Positions 35,701-43,459 are shown, numbered from the stretch's first letter. The stretch is 64,000 bases of DNA from Vandiemenella viatica (GCA_031002005.1 CM061914.1:190296685-190360684); one strand, 5' to 3'. Numbers and translations are program-made. Notes: generated by a model from the letters alone, not told the origin.

Positions 35701-38201
35701 GATTTTTAGATAATGTTTGACAGTTTTGAGAAGCCTTCCCACTGGTAAATACTACAATTTGCCTAGTGCTGACTATCAGAATGCAGGACAATTTATTTAC
35801 GAGTTTGGCTGCGAGCAGCTGTGATGCATTCCGCAGGGGAAGACCCTAAGTGAATTTACTGACCCCACAATACAGGCAACATGATGCATATGGACTATCA
35901 GTTGGTTTAGCTGCAACTTAGCCAATTACTTATGAAGTTAAAACTTCTATAGACACATAACGCGATGTTTGAACGGGGAGGGAGGGGGCGGGGTTGGTAA
36001 ATCTGCAATTTCGTGATGTCACATCACCAATATGCCACCTGTTGCACGCTTACCAAAATGCCACCTGTTGCAAATTGAACACTTTTCGCAAAACTTTTAT
36101 ACAAACAATTTCTAAACTTAAACCCTCTCCTCCTTTCCCCCATCACCTTAATTTCTGCCAGCATTGTTCATACAATCCCACAGTTTTTATCGGATTTTGA
36201 AAGTACTTAGTACACGTATACTGCAAAACTAGGTGGTCTGGTAGCTCAGTGGTTAAGGCACTTACTTCTGAAATTTCTCTTCCCAGTTGCGGGTTCAAAT
36301 ACAGTGGTGATTCGGAATTTTAAGAAGTCGTATATGATTATATGAGCCATGCCGGGACGTTCCGTGGTTCTGATTCCACATTAAACTGCAGGCCTCTGAA
36401 GAAAGGAATTTGCCTTCTTGTCTCTGACACAATAGCTTGGTACATATTCTTTGGCAAGATTCGACGAACCGTCAGGATGTGGATTAAGTTAGATTTTTCG
36501 TTTTTGAAGTAAAAACTTCTTTATGAACATTGACTGATTTTTGAATGGATTAACTCTTATGAATTCGCATCACTGACATGCTAATGTTAACAGTATGTCT
36601 GTTGCAGTCTGGTGGGTGAGTGGTTACGATATCTGACTGGCGAACGAAAAGTCCCTGGTTCGAATCTCTATCTTGGCGGAGATTTTCATAGAACATTAAC
36701 CCAACCTTGAACTCTGACATAGATTGCTGTGAAGTATGCCAGAATGCTTCCATGGTTCGGATTCCATGTTAAAATATAGGTCCCCTGTACCTGGTAGCAC
36801 TACCGGGTTAGGTTAAGGTAGCTAATACAGGAGCGGAATGTGCAGGCACTAGAAACCTGGTCACCAGGGCTACATAGGCTGTAGCCTAGTGGCCCACACC
36901 ACACAGAGGGGGCCCGCACTACAATCCTGGATCCCCCGCCTGGGCCAATAGTAGAGCTAAAAAAAAATAATAAAGGTCACCCATAAATTTTCAGGGCCGA
37001 ATTTCGAATATTTTCAAATTTAAGCATCCATAGCCAGAGGCAGCCAGGGCCACTGTTGACAGGGAGGCCCGCACCACATGTAAAGCCTAGCGGACCAGGT
37101 CATTACGTACAAATTGAATTATTATTACATAGTGTATCTGTAGCTGTAAGTGTGACATGTTGCACGTATGAAATTAATCGTTTTTAGTTTTCTCTTCTGT
37201 CAGCAGTCCCCAGTGGCTTCCAATTAGTTTTTTTGTACTTTCTTTTGTATCTGTTAGTGTTTGTACAGTTACGATACAATTGAGCAGTTCAGCCAATTCT
37301 ACAGATTTATCCGTAGATCGACGGATTTTTATAAAAATTTAGGATTTTCGGATTTCGTTAAAATATCTACGGATTTTTGCTACTTTTTACTATTTGTTGA
37401 TTATTCCTTATATTCGTGGTTTGTTAAACTTTGAGGGTATAGTGTTAATGTTATACAGAATTGTCAATAATTGTGAATCCTTTCCTTGCAACCCCTCCTG
37501 TGAACCAATGACTGAAACAAAATAAAGCTCATATTTTGTTTGATTAAACATTTTATAGATCTTAGAAGACCATAATACAGAACTATCGGCGCACTCTATA
37601 TGCACAGTGACACACTCGTTCCCACGTTTTTTTTAAATATTTCTTGTTACAAAGCTAAAACTAAATTTAATGTTAACAAAGAAAATGTACGGTCCCTTAA
37701 AAACAAAAAAAAAGTAGGTACAGAAGCAGCAGAGATGAAATTGAAGGTGTATAAAATATTTATTACTTTCAATGTAAAATATTGTTTGTATTTCGAATTT
37801 TAAAGACATGGAAATAAAAAGTATTCATAATTTTGGCTCTCTCTTCAATAATTATTATTTCAATCTTTCAGTTATCGAGTCTACGGATTTTTTTACCCAA
37901 TATACGGAAATTTTAGCGGCCATCTCTGGATATTCAAAGCTAAGTGGATGGCAGCACTGCAATTGAGTAATCAGCGATCGACTCGTCGGTATTAGGCAGT
38001 GACCGTCGACCCGCTTGTTGCAGGAGGATGCCCCCTCTGGCGTGGCTGAGCTGTATCAGCAGACAGCAGGGCCACCAGTCGACCAGCACCAACACCAGCA
38101 GCACGGGGGACACGCTGACCGGCTCGGCCGCGGGGGCGCGCCACCGGGCCTCCAGCTCGCTACGCCAGGCCAACAGCGTCCACTTCTCCTCCGTCCTCTA
38201 G
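20609..38201 (+). CDS. CCAP-R: CCAP-type neuropeptide GPCR, 3' seven coding exons (partial)
   Basis: Seven exons (20609-20712, 24956-25049, 25130-25225, 29141-29316, 29658-29765, 33678-33858, 38024-38201) join in phase at GT..AG introns to encode TM2 to the C-terminus of a rhodopsin-class receptor. Visible landmarks are [17 protein letters not shown] (TM2), AACKIIRF with the TM3 cysteine, [18 protein letters not shown] (DRY motif), [10 protein letters not shown] (loop-2 cysteine), [18 protein letters not shown] (TM6 CWxP) and [14 protein letters not shown] (TM7 NPxxY). The wording is that of insect crustacean cardioactive peptide receptors, relatives of vasopressin and neuropeptide S receptors. 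Such receptors respond to CCAP at the cell surface and signal through G proteins, with roles in ecdysis and heart rate. The N-terminus and TM1 are not found. One base is missing in the fourth exon listed; adding one base makes the total exactly divisible by three. Another receptor of this clade is possible. Confidence 0.9.
21915..22046 (+). mobile_element. SINE family S, 3' fragment
   Basis: Only the 3' half survives: 'attccaggcaaatgcc', then 'gacctcgacgtcgacgaag' and an A tail. The wording belongs to the second tail subtype. Confidence 0.65.
22145..22400 (+). repeat. Composite repeat with 5S-rRNA-like and tRNA-like segments
   Basis: 'aggaagttaagcagc' (22180-22194) and 'ctttggtgatgagtatctggggg' resemble the internal control region of 5S rRNA genes (GAAGTTAAGCA ... 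TGGATGGGTGACC). About 130 bp on, 'agatttgaacc' (22370-22380) reads GGTTCAAATCT on the - strand, a B box. The segment could be a 5S-derived SINE next to a tRNA-derived one. The similarity is partial and judged by eye. Confidence 0.4.
22625..23143 (+). pseudogene. LINE RNase H domain, interrupted by a MITE
   Basis: Translation gives IFTDGSKAG (first Asp), then after the inserted [19 protein letters not shown] (Glu), [10 protein letters not shown] (Asp), and in another frame [15 protein letters not shown] (final Asp). These are the four catalytic acids of the RNase H domain found in I/R1/Jockey-group LINEs. Removing 22694-22863 joins YVD to QFSSFW in frame. A stop near 23040 and a deletion between QKAV and ICYD show decay. 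Confidence 0.75.
22694..22863. mobile_element. 170-bp MITE inside LINE RNase H
   Basis: The insert is flanked by tgtggatc (22686-22693) and accggatc (22864-22871), a degraded 8-bp duplication. It ends in 'ccggccctg' and begins with about three 19-bp units around 'gggggcccagcg' (22702-22753). An 8-bp duplication and a CAGGGCC end suggest a hAT-type non-autonomous element. Confidence 0.55.
23478..23727 (+). mobile_element. tRNA-derived SINE (family S) with target duplication
   Basis: The head is 'gagcgtggcggtgtaacgg' (A box), the B box is ggttcgatccc at 23530-23540, and the A tail ends near 23726. The 11-bp duplication tccctaatagc lies at both ends (about 23465 and 23728). It splits the Tc1-like terminal region, so it is younger than that element. 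The tail subtype is 'tctctaaagaccta'. Confidence 0.9.
23731..24250 (-). pseudogene. Tc1-like transposase fragment
   Basis: Two overlapping - strand frames cover the second half of a DDE-type transposase: 24250-23939 (with [17 protein letters not shown] and [15 protein letters not shown]) and 24084-23731 (with [17 protein letters not shown] and MPRRAAAVI). A frameshift lies near 24030. The 'LPDLNQIE' stretch replaces the usual SPDLNPIEH motif. Confidence 0.75.
24261..24700 (-). mobile_element. Family-A LINE, 5'-truncated, inserted in Tc1-like element
   Basis: The copy begins on + with 'ttaatttaattgcaatgg', the family's AT tail read backwards, and 'agcacacgctccggtggc'. The - strand frame 24622-24266 encodes a C-terminus ([47 protein letters not shown]). 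Tc1 sequence resumes at about 24701 with 'catcggcatgatgaag'. Confidence 0.8.
24767..24909 (-). mobile_element. Family-A LINE, RT fragment
   Basis: On the - strand it reads the '[12 protein letters not shown]'-type region ('ctaccctgtggcactctc' on +) and the codons for a preceding basic stretch. It ends at the conserved 'acccagcaag', only about 46 bp before the receptor acceptor at 24955. Confidence 0.65.
24956..25049 (+). CDS. CCAP-R: CCAP-R exon b: TM3, DRY motif
   Basis: The acceptor is tgtttcag and the donor is agct|gtgagt. It encodes [20 protein letters not shown] plus [11 protein letters not shown], and the first base of a Trp codon completed by the next exon. [12 protein letters not shown] is the class A DRY region; this wording is highly characteristic of CCAP receptors. 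Confidence 0.93.
25130..25225 (+). CDS. CCAP-R: CCAP-R exon c: TM4
   Basis: The acceptor is gtgttacag and the donor is cagg|gtgag. It encodes (W)[17 protein letters not shown] and [14 protein letters not shown]. The preceding intron is only 80 bp (25050-25129), far shorter than the roughly 4-kb neighbours. Confidence 0.92.
25588..25750 (-). mobile_element. SINE family S, internally deleted
   Basis: The wording 'cctcgtcgacgtcgagc', 'aaggaattcggccatgg', 'ggaagcatcccggcatt' and 'ggggattcgaacacg' belongs to the family, second tail subtype. Parts of the middle and head are missing. Confidence 0.75.
28700..28970 (-). mobile_element. Diverged family-A LINE fragment
   Basis: 'gctagtttgtggtaatggttg', 'cctcatcaccaatacac' and 'gctgattgtgttcc' follow the order seen in the better copies at 41441 and 50758, with much substitution. 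Confidence 0.5.
29141..29316 (+). CDS. CCAP-R: CCAP-R exon d: extracellular loop 2 and TM5, one base missing
   Basis: The acceptor is tggttgcag and the donor is aaga|gtaaga. It encodes [20 protein letters not shown], then TM5 ([20 protein letters not shown]). After TVIV the frame changes: [16 protein letters not shown] follows one frame over. The break lies at 29262-29268 and equals one lost base. Phase agreement with the next exon holds only if that base is counted. Confidence 0.9.
29317..29657 (+). other. CCAP-R intron, 341 bp
   Basis: A short intron with a gtaaga donor and a tgtttcag acceptor. No repeat is recognised inside it. Confidence 0.75.
29658..29765 (+). CDS. CCAP-R: CCAP-R exon e: intracellular loop 3, start of TM6
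   Basis: Acceptor ctgtttcag, donor tttg|gtaaga. It encodes [17 protein letters not shown], then [18 protein letters not shown]. The basic stretch before TM6 is the usual G-protein contact region. A hAT-type element begins only 19 bp beyond the donor. Confidence 0.92.
29785..30533. mobile_element. hAT-type element (CAGTGCTGCC ends), copy 1
   Basis: The ends are CAGTGCTGCCTGCC and GGCTGGCAGCACTG. Flanks tcgtaaca (29777-29784) and tagtaaca (30534-30541) form an 8-bp duplication with one mismatch. It shares its body with copy 2 at 37285-37959, for example 'tgaaataaagctcatattttg' and 'atcggcgcactct'. A remnant - strand frame (30125-29928) contains KECADTSVL, echoed by IECADSSVL in copy 2. Neither copy encodes a complete transposase. 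Confidence 0.8.
30583..30946 (-). mobile_element. Family-A LINE, 3' fragment
   Basis: The copy starts with repeated 'aatttaattt' (tail read on +) and 'gcagtggagcacactctccgg', and continues through 'cacacccttgtgcctgaaatc' to 'ctcatcctcctcc'. It is a 5'-truncated copy of about 360 bp. Confidence 0.8.
31346..31455 (+). mobile_element. Family-A LINE, extreme 3' fragment
   Basis: 'cactaaaagaatttaaagttg' to 'gggcaagtattccatg' is the last 110 bp of the family, plus orientation, without the AT tail. Confidence 0.65.
32812..33197. mobile_element. MITE with TTTATGGACGCTCCC end, copy 1
   Basis: The left end 'gaagcatccataaactacg' and right end 'gatttatggacgctccc' are inverted matches. The interior has 'ttgtaatttatgacagtctgac' and G-rich runs shared with copy 2 (38525-38909) in opposite orientation. 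It is non-coding; the superfamily is not determined. Confidence 0.6.
33303..33568. mobile_element. hAT-type MITE with CAGGGGCGGATCC ends
   Basis: The 266-bp element starts CAGGGGCGGATCC and ends GGATCCGCCCCTG, perfect inverted ends. Flanks attagatg (33295-33302) and attacatg (33569-33576) form an 8-bp duplication with one mismatch. It is purely non-coding, with G and T runs. A second copy lies at 39040-39213. Confidence 0.85.
33678..33858 (+). CDS. CCAP-R: CCAP-R exon f: TM6 and TM7
   Basis: Acceptor gttttgcag, donor ctcag|gtaaac. It encodes [19 protein letters not shown] (TM6 with CWxP), [17 protein letters not shown] (loop 3 and TM7 start) and [20 protein letters not shown] (NPxxY as NPLIY), ending CRSLR. 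This is the most diagnostic exon. Confidence 0.95.
34090..34870 (-). mobile_element. LINE C-terminal fragment (second LINE type)
   Basis: The - strand frame 34699-34349 starts [20 protein letters not shown] and includes [20 protein letters not shown], the post-RT region of a Jockey/RTE-like arthropod LINE. Weaker coding-like sequence continues to about 34090, ending in the family's 'gaatgtggtgagctgcagg' wording. Confidence 0.7.
35018..35335 (+). mobile_element. Family-A LINE, 3' fragment
   Basis: 'gaagctggcattcgatttcagg', 'cacaagggtgtagaagatt' and 'ggcaaatttcgtcagagc' follow family A in plus orientation. The end, 'actccatcaaaaattaaatt', keeps the AT tail. Confidence 0.75.
36232..36425 (+). 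mobile_element. tRNA-derived SINE (family T)
   Basis: 'tggtagctcagtggttaaggc' (36239-36259) is a tRNA-like D-arm with A box, and 'gggttcaaata' (36291-36301) a B box about 40 bp later. The body differs from family S ('gccgggacgttccgtggttc', 'cacattaaactgcagg'). Confidence 0.75.
36606..36800 (+). mobile_element. tRNA-derived SINE (family T relative)
   Basis: A box region 'ggtgggtgagtggttacg' (36611-36628) and B box 'ggttcgaatct' (36657-36667). The body 'agaatgcttccatggttcgg' and 'attccatgttaaaatatagg' resembles the copy at 36232. It ends near 'ctggtagcactaccgg'. Confidence 0.75.
36860..37110. repeat. Possible hAT-like debris (CAGGGCY ends)
   Basis: 'accagggctacataggctg' at 36867 and 'agccagggccactgttgac' at 37041 both begin CAGGGC and are followed by 'ggcccgcac' wording. 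A further match ('gataggctgtagtctatggg') lies at 43339. The boundaries are uncertain. Confidence 0.35.
37285..37959. mobile_element. hAT-type element, copy 2, perfect 8-bp target duplication
   Basis: Starts CAGTTCAGCCAATTC, ends GGATGGCAGCACTG. The duplication caattgag is exact at 37277-37284 and 37960-37967. The body aligns with copy 1 (29785-30533) over most of its length with internal length differences. The element ends 64 bp before the final receptor exon. Confidence 0.85.
38024..38201 (+). CDS. CCAP-R: CCAP-R last coding exon: cytoplasmic tail and stop
   Basis: The acceptor is cttgttgcag. It encodes (R)[20 protein letters not shown], a Ser/Thr-rich run ([16 protein letters not shown]), and ends [14 protein letters not shown] before TAG at 38199-38201. 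The Cys in LSCIS is a plausible palmitoylation site, and the Ser/Thr run could be phosphorylated by receptor kinases; both are inference. AATAAA occurs at 38341 and 38371 as possible poly(A) signals. Confidence 0.9.
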
Positions 38202-38340
38202 CTGGCGGACGGCGGTGGCGACGCCGCCGCACGGAGGAACAACAGAGTGCGCTTCTCAGACCTCTGAATGCTCAACAGACTCTGCATTCACCTTCTCTAA
38301 GTGGTGCATTTGGTGTTAAAAGGAGAAAAAAGAAGACAAG

Positions 38341-38376
38341 AATAAAAAGAAACCAACAAGTGTGAATGGCAATAAA
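38341..38376 (+). terminator. Candidate poly(A) signals of CCAP-R
   Basis: Two AATAAA hexamers (38341-38346, 38371-38376) lie 140-175 bp beyond the stop codon. No transcript evidence is available, so these are candidates only. Confidence 0.35.
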
Positions 38377-38524
38377 CCTTCAGTGTCATACACTACCTAC
38401 ACAGTGCTTAGAGCTCATTGTTTTAAATGGGATGTTCTCAAATCAAATATGGCACAAAAAGGACAACAATCTTGAAAGGTATTTTGCATTATGTATGTGT
38501 CAAGCAATTTCCATGACTACATTG

Positions 38525-38909
38525 GGAGCGTCCATAAACCACGTAGCTCCATTTTGGCCTACTGTGAACCTCCCCTCCCCCCCACGTAGCCATACATGAC
38601 TTTTGCCTCCACCCCCTCGCCCCCCCCCCCCCCCCCAAGTAGCACATAGCTTTTTTCCCCCTCTTGATCCCAGAAGACTTTTTTTTCTGTTTTCTCATGT
38701 CAGACTAATGTAAATTACAAACAGAGATAATTAAATATTCACATGCTGTTGTGAGTTCTGTTCCTCATTTTAACTGTGAAAAATGTTATGAAAGGAAAGC
38801 TACGTGGCCTGGCTCGGAACCACCTCCCCCCACGTAGCCCAGCGTAGCCTTCCAGCCAACCAACCCCCCCCCCCCCAGGACTGAGCACGTAGTTTGTGCA
38901 CGCTCCCAT
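38525..38909. mobile_element. MITE with GGGAGCGTCCATAAA end, copy 2
   Basis: The left end 'gggagcgtccataaacc' and right end 'gtttgtgcacgctccc' are inverted matches. It carries C runs at about 38620-38637 and 38864-38877 and the interior 'cagactaatgtaaattac' shared with copy 1 at 32812. Non-coding. Confidence 0.65.
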
Positions 38910-39039
38910 TTCTACAATAATTTATGGGGTAATTATGTCTATTACTGAAATCTGCAGAACAGTGAGAACTGATAAGAACAACAATAAATTTCAATATGAT
39001 TATGAATTAAGAACTTAGAATTCTGTAATTAGTTTTGAG

Positions 39040-39213
39040 CAGGGGCAGATCCAGGATTTTGGTTTTGGGGGGGGGGGGGGCCTTGCCTTCAGTGGATTTT
39101 GGCGTTGGTGGGGAGGGGGGTTTGAGTCAGGCAAAAGATAGTCTTTATAGTCTCCTCGAGCCTCAAATCCAAATCCCCTAGCCCCCCCCTCCCCTCCCCT
39201 AGATCTGCCCCCG
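39040..39213. mobile_element. hAT-type MITE (CAGGGGCAGATCC ends), copy 2
   Basis: It starts CAGGGGCAGATCC and ends GATCTGCCCCCG, flanked by gttttgag (39032-39039) and attttgag (39214-39221), an 8-bp duplication with one mismatch. It is 174 bp, shorter than the 33303 copy through internal deletion. Confidence 0.8.
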
Positions 39214-39221
39214 ATTTTGAG

Positions 39222-40275
39222 TACTGATAACAGCATCAACTAAAATGAAAATACAATCTTAAATACTGCAACTGACACAACATTAATTCAGCTGCATGCA
39301 GTGAAATTCAGAGTTGCCTGCATATAGAAACAAAACAGTTGAAGCAAAAAAAGTTGTACTCAAATGACCAAAATATTTGTTGTTTCCTCCAGAGGCATTA
39401 AGAATTTTACTGAGTAATTAGAGCAGGCATGTTAAATATATCTCATAATGAAACTATTGCCAAAAATCATCATAGTGTCTCAAACCAATATAACAGGGCT
39501 GTTAAATATGCAATGCACAACAAAGACTATCCAATAGAACAATATAATGTTCACTTCGGTGAAATATTTTCACTATTGATAAGAGAAGGTTGTATCATAT
39601 CATTATAATTTAATGAAATAACACACAGTAACTGTGAAATTTAGTTACTTATTTTATTGTACTATTGCAAGTAAATTGTGTCTCTTGTTAGACTTGAAGA
39701 TACTCCAGTTATGTTAGTATGTCAAAGACTGTTGAATGTTGGTGTTTCATCCAAAGTAAATGTTAACCTGTACCTGCACTTAAAACACAAATCTTACTAC
39801 CATGTTAACTGTGATGTGTACCACACGAGGCAACATGCCGTATTACCAAATACATGTTCAATGTAAAATGCTTAGGGACCCTAATGTTTGTTGATATTTT
39901 GTACAATGTGTATATGACTAAAAGCAATCATACCATACACGCATAATAAATGTTAAATATATGTTTTAATGTACTTTTGTTCCTCAAAAATTAGCATTTC
40001 ATTTAATAAAAAAACTTGAAGAAGGGTTTTGTATTTTATTTGTTTTTGTGTTGCTGCTGCCCTTCTCCCTTCAACTTTGGCGAGTGTTGGGTATTTCATC
40101 TGTGTTTCCATATAAATATTGCCTCGCAGCATTTCTTTCCTTTCATTATTACCTATAATAAAAAACTGAAATTGAGATGATTTTCTGTAAAAAAGGTAAT
40201 CAGGCTCAAAAATATACATTAGTAAAATCATTACCTTTTACCTTCATCAACAACAATCAAACTGAACATATCTAT
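39222..40275. other. Intergenic, no feature recognised
   Basis: AT-rich sequence between the receptor 3' end and the LINE cluster. Short open frames near 39678 and 40231 have no domain or splice context. It may include distal 3' UTR of the receptor. Confidence 0.35.
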
Positions 40276-40889
40276 CTACCAGAGAAGTTAGGGAATTGGG
40301 TTACAAAACTTTGGTCAGACCACTGGTTGAATATGGTGGTGTAGTTTGGGACCCACATTTTGGTAATCAAATACACGAGTTGTATTGTGTGCAAAGAAGA
40401 GCAGCTAGATTTGCTTGTGGAAATTATCGCAGGACCCAGTTAGTAACTGATATGAGAAAAGAGCTGGATAGGGAGTCATTGGAGGAAAGGAGGAGGGTGA
40501 AGAGAGTGCTGGGGATGCACGGAGCATATCTTGGTGATGGGGATTGAAGGGATATTGGTCGAAGAATTAGGAATGGTGCATGGAAGGGCAAAGGCGACCA
40601 TGACCACAAGCTGGCGCTCGATTTCATGCATAAGGGAGAGTGAAAATTTTCTTTTGTTGGTAAGGGTGTCAGGGATTGGAGCAAATTACCAAGTAAAGTT
40701 ATGAATAATTTACCAAAAACGCTTAAAGGATTTAAAATTAAAATCAGAAAAGGAAATGGGGTAGGAAATTAACACTCCAACTATAAAAGTGAATGTTTTA
40801 AAAAATAATATAAAATGTGATAATTAGATGACTGGGGGAATTGCCACCAGAGCATTAGCACCATTGTAATTAAATAAATATTAATAATC
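40276..40889 (+). mobile_element. Family-A LINE, 3' part with tail
   Basis: The plus frame 40296-40547 encodes YKTLVRPLVEYGGVVWDPHF and QRRAARFACGNYRRTQLV, the post-RT region of CR1/Jockey-like LINEs. A frameshift follows, then non-coding 3' sequence ends 'attgccaccagagcattagc' and an AATTAAATAAATA tail. Confidence 0.8.
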
Positions 40890-40904
40890 ATCTCCAGTAG
40901 ATGT

Positions 40905-41135
40905 AAGAATTTGAAAATATTCCCTAGCACCTGCCCAGTTTAGTTTATCATTAAATGGTATGCTTAGGCAGTTATAATTTATACCTTCAATATGCAATTT
41001 CTCTTTGTCGCTACATACATACTTTTATCTATATTAAATTATTAGACACTTTTCACTTACCCAGCTACATATTCCCCTATAGTCATTCACAATATACAGT
41101 TACATAACATCATCTGCAAAAAACAACCCATACTT
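40905..41135 (-). mobile_element. Family-A LINE, internal fragment
   Basis: 'cacctgcccagtttagttt', 'acccagctacatattcccc' and 'acataacatcatctgcaaa' follow the - strand order of the better copy at 51370-51640. The last corresponds to the RT active-site region. It is interrupted at 41162 by the palindromic insert. Confidence 0.6.
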
Positions 41136-41161
41136 TTGCCTATAAACTGCCAGCACAATCA

Positions 41162-41402
41162 ATTTTATGAATAATTGTAACACCAATGCAATTGAAATTG
41201 TCGTTTTATTTTCCGAACGCAATTCGCTTCATTTGCGAAGCATCTGCAGCAGTTCTGTATTTTTCTTTGGGCACATAAGATGCTTCACAAATGAAACGAA
41301 ACACGTTCGGAAAATAAAACAACAATTTTAATTGCATTGGTGTTAAAATTATTCATAAAATTGATCCTATCGCAATTGAGGAAATGGCCCACAATATCCA
41401 GA
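41162..41402. mobile_element. Palindromic insert with 14-bp target duplication, possibly Penelope-like
   Basis: The 241-bp insert is flanked by an exact 14-bp repeat (tgccagcacaatca at 41148-41161 and 41403-41416). Nearly all of it is an inverted repeat (arms about 41158-41245 and 41278-41365, loop about 30 bp). On the - strand the left arm reads CTGCAGA, T, a perfect 5-bp stem (GCTTC/GAAGC) and GAAT. This is close to the hammerhead core CUGANGA-stem II-GAAA. The right arm has the same block on + with other substitutions. Penelope-like elements carry such ribozymes and are often found as inverted copies. No protein is encoded. Confidence 0.6.
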
Positions 41403-41440
41403 TGCCAGCACAATCATTTATTACAGAAATTTTATACAAT

Positions 41441-42048
41441 TGTGATGTAGCGCACACTCCAGTGCCAGTTTCCCTAACACCCACTTTTACCCTTTCTTGA
41501 ACCCACCTCATGTTACCCTATACACCTGTTAATTATAAATTCAGCATTTTGGTAAATTATTTCCCTTGTTAACTTATTCCAATCCCCAATTCCTTACCTT
41601 TCAAAGAAAATCTTCTCACACCATTATGCCTGAAATCATTGCCATCTTTTCTCTTCCATGCATCTCTCTCAATTTTTTTTATCAATATATTCGCACGCCT
41701 CTTCACCAATATGTCTTTTACACTCCATCCTCTTTACCCTCCTCATGTCTTCCCAGCTCCTTTGTCGTATCGATTACCAATTGTGTTCTACAGTAATTTC
41801 CAGAGAGAAATTTGGCAATTTTCCCAATACAGTACCCATTGCACTCCTGTCATTGCTTGCTCCTCTTCATACCGCATCTCTTAAGAATTCCTCCATCCAA
41901 AGTCACTTTTCCATTCATTTCAATAGTTTTAATCCCTTTTGTCAGCACCCTCAGGTTCACTTTGTCAAATTTGATTTAGTGCTACACTATCAACTTAGCC
42001 TCTCTTGTCAATTTCATCCGAAATATCTTGTACTTGTCCATTAATTCC
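41441..42048 (-). mobile_element. Family-A LINE, decayed
   Basis: It opens with 'gatgtagcgcacactccagtg' (3' end) and continues through 'tctcacaccattatgcctg', 'cgattaccaattgtgttc' and 'ccgaaatatcttgtacttg'. Reading frames are lost. It is followed within 10 bp by a copy in the opposite orientation. Confidence 0.65.
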
Positions 42049-42054
42049 CACTGA

Positions 42055-42338
42055 AATATATTGGAGTAAGAATTAAAAGTAATGCATGGAATGGAAAAGA
42101 TGACCAAGACAACAAGCTGGCACTCTATTTCAGGCACAAGGCTGTGGGAAGATTTTCATTCATACTCAGGGATTGGAATAAATTACCAAGAGAATTTTTG
42201 AATAATTTAACAAAAACGTTGAAACAATTTAAAGTTTAAAATTGTAGAGAGAGAAAGTAGGTAGGTACAGGAAAGTGGGAAAAATGGGTGTGCAGGGAAA
42301 TTGCTACAGGAGCGTTTCTCCACCGCAGTTGAATTAAT
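42055..42338 (+). mobile_element. Family-A LINE, 3' fragment, head to head with its neighbour
   Basis: 'attaaaagtaatgcatggaatgg', 'aagctggcactctatttcagg' and 'gtgtgcagggaaattgctac' are family A in plus orientation, ending 'ctccaccgcagttgaatt'. Confidence 0.7.
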
Positions 42339-42346
42339 GTGTGTGT

Positions 42347-42348
<2 letters not shown>

Positions 42349-42393
<45 letters not shown>
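42349..42393. repeat. T homopolymer, about 45 bp
   Basis: A long uninterrupted T run just past a LINE 3' end. It could be the tail of a - strand retroelement or a sequencing-prone microsatellite. Confidence 0.8.
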
Positions 42394-42398
<5 letters not shown>

Positions 42399-43409
42399 GA
42401 GAATTCACACAAACAACCAGTCTTCTAAGCCCATATTGCTCATTTCCAAGTCACTTTTCCTCAGACATTTAAGGCTTGGTCACAGATAAGCTGTCCAAAT
42501 TATCTCCTACTGTCGTCAAACTAATAAGCCTGTAATATTTCAATGTATTTGTCTCTCTTTCTTTAGTTTGAAAATAAGTATTAAAAAAAATCACTTTTTA
42601 CTTGTATTTTCAATTCTGCAACACTTTCTCCAGCTGCAGCAGCTTTTGGCCAAAAGTTACAACAAGTTACATCAATTTTAACTCAATCTTTTCTATACTC
42701 TTAAAACATAGAATTTGTTTGGTGGTTTGTTCGCTGTAAAAAAAATCAAATGGCTGATCGTAAACATTTCAAAGTTTATACAATGGCGTGGTATTTAACC
42801 ACATATCCAACATCTTACACTTTAATATTGATCAGTAGAATGTTATAAAGCAATGGAAAATTGTATAAAAACAAATCTCTCATTTTACAACCTATCCTTC
42901 ACAAAACAACTTCCATCCTGCAGGTCTTAATATTAACTGTAGCTCCATTTTCATCACCTAGTTCTCTCCTGGGCCTGAATCCACCGAGAGGCAAGACATT
43001 CTATGTTCCTACCGCAGACCACCCAATCTCAAGAACATTCCGGTGCACAAATTACACCCTGTAACTAACCAAACAACCACTACCACCACGCAACAGACTC
43101 CACTGCAAAACTTTTTGCATGCACCCAGCTGCCACCACCTACACCAATCCGAACACTGGGGAAATATTTCCAATCGCTGGACATGCCAATTTCTCCACAA
43201 CACACCTCGAATATCCACTCTTCTGCCTTCAATGTACCAGTTTATAAATAAGCCTCGCCACTCGCCATCTACATGAATGACCACAGGAAAAACAGTTTAT
43301 TTCAGCGACTTGTATCATCCTGTGCACGGCCACATTTAGGGATAGGCTGTAGTCTATGGGCCCACACCACATGCAAAAATAAAAACATATTAGTCGCTGT
43401 CTTCTTGGT

Positions 43410-43459
<50 letters not shown>

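Larger units (their letters stand above)
33859..38023 (+). other. CCAP-R intron, 4165 bp
   Basis: It holds a - strand LINE C-terminus (34100-34870), a family-A LINE end (35018-35335), two tRNA-derived SINEs (36232-36425 and 36606-36800), hAT-like debris (36860-37110) and hAT copy 2 (37285-37959). 35340-36230 has nothing recognisable. Confidence 0.7.

Noticed and set aside
36232..36305. Functional tRNA gene
   Set aside because: The D-arm/A box and B box are present, but the acceptor stem does not close, and the sequence continues into a SINE body shared with 36606.
43009..43284. 91-codon frame on - and 77-codon frame on + at the same place
   Set aside because: Opposing frames over CA-rich sequence, with no recognisable protein and no conserved junctions.
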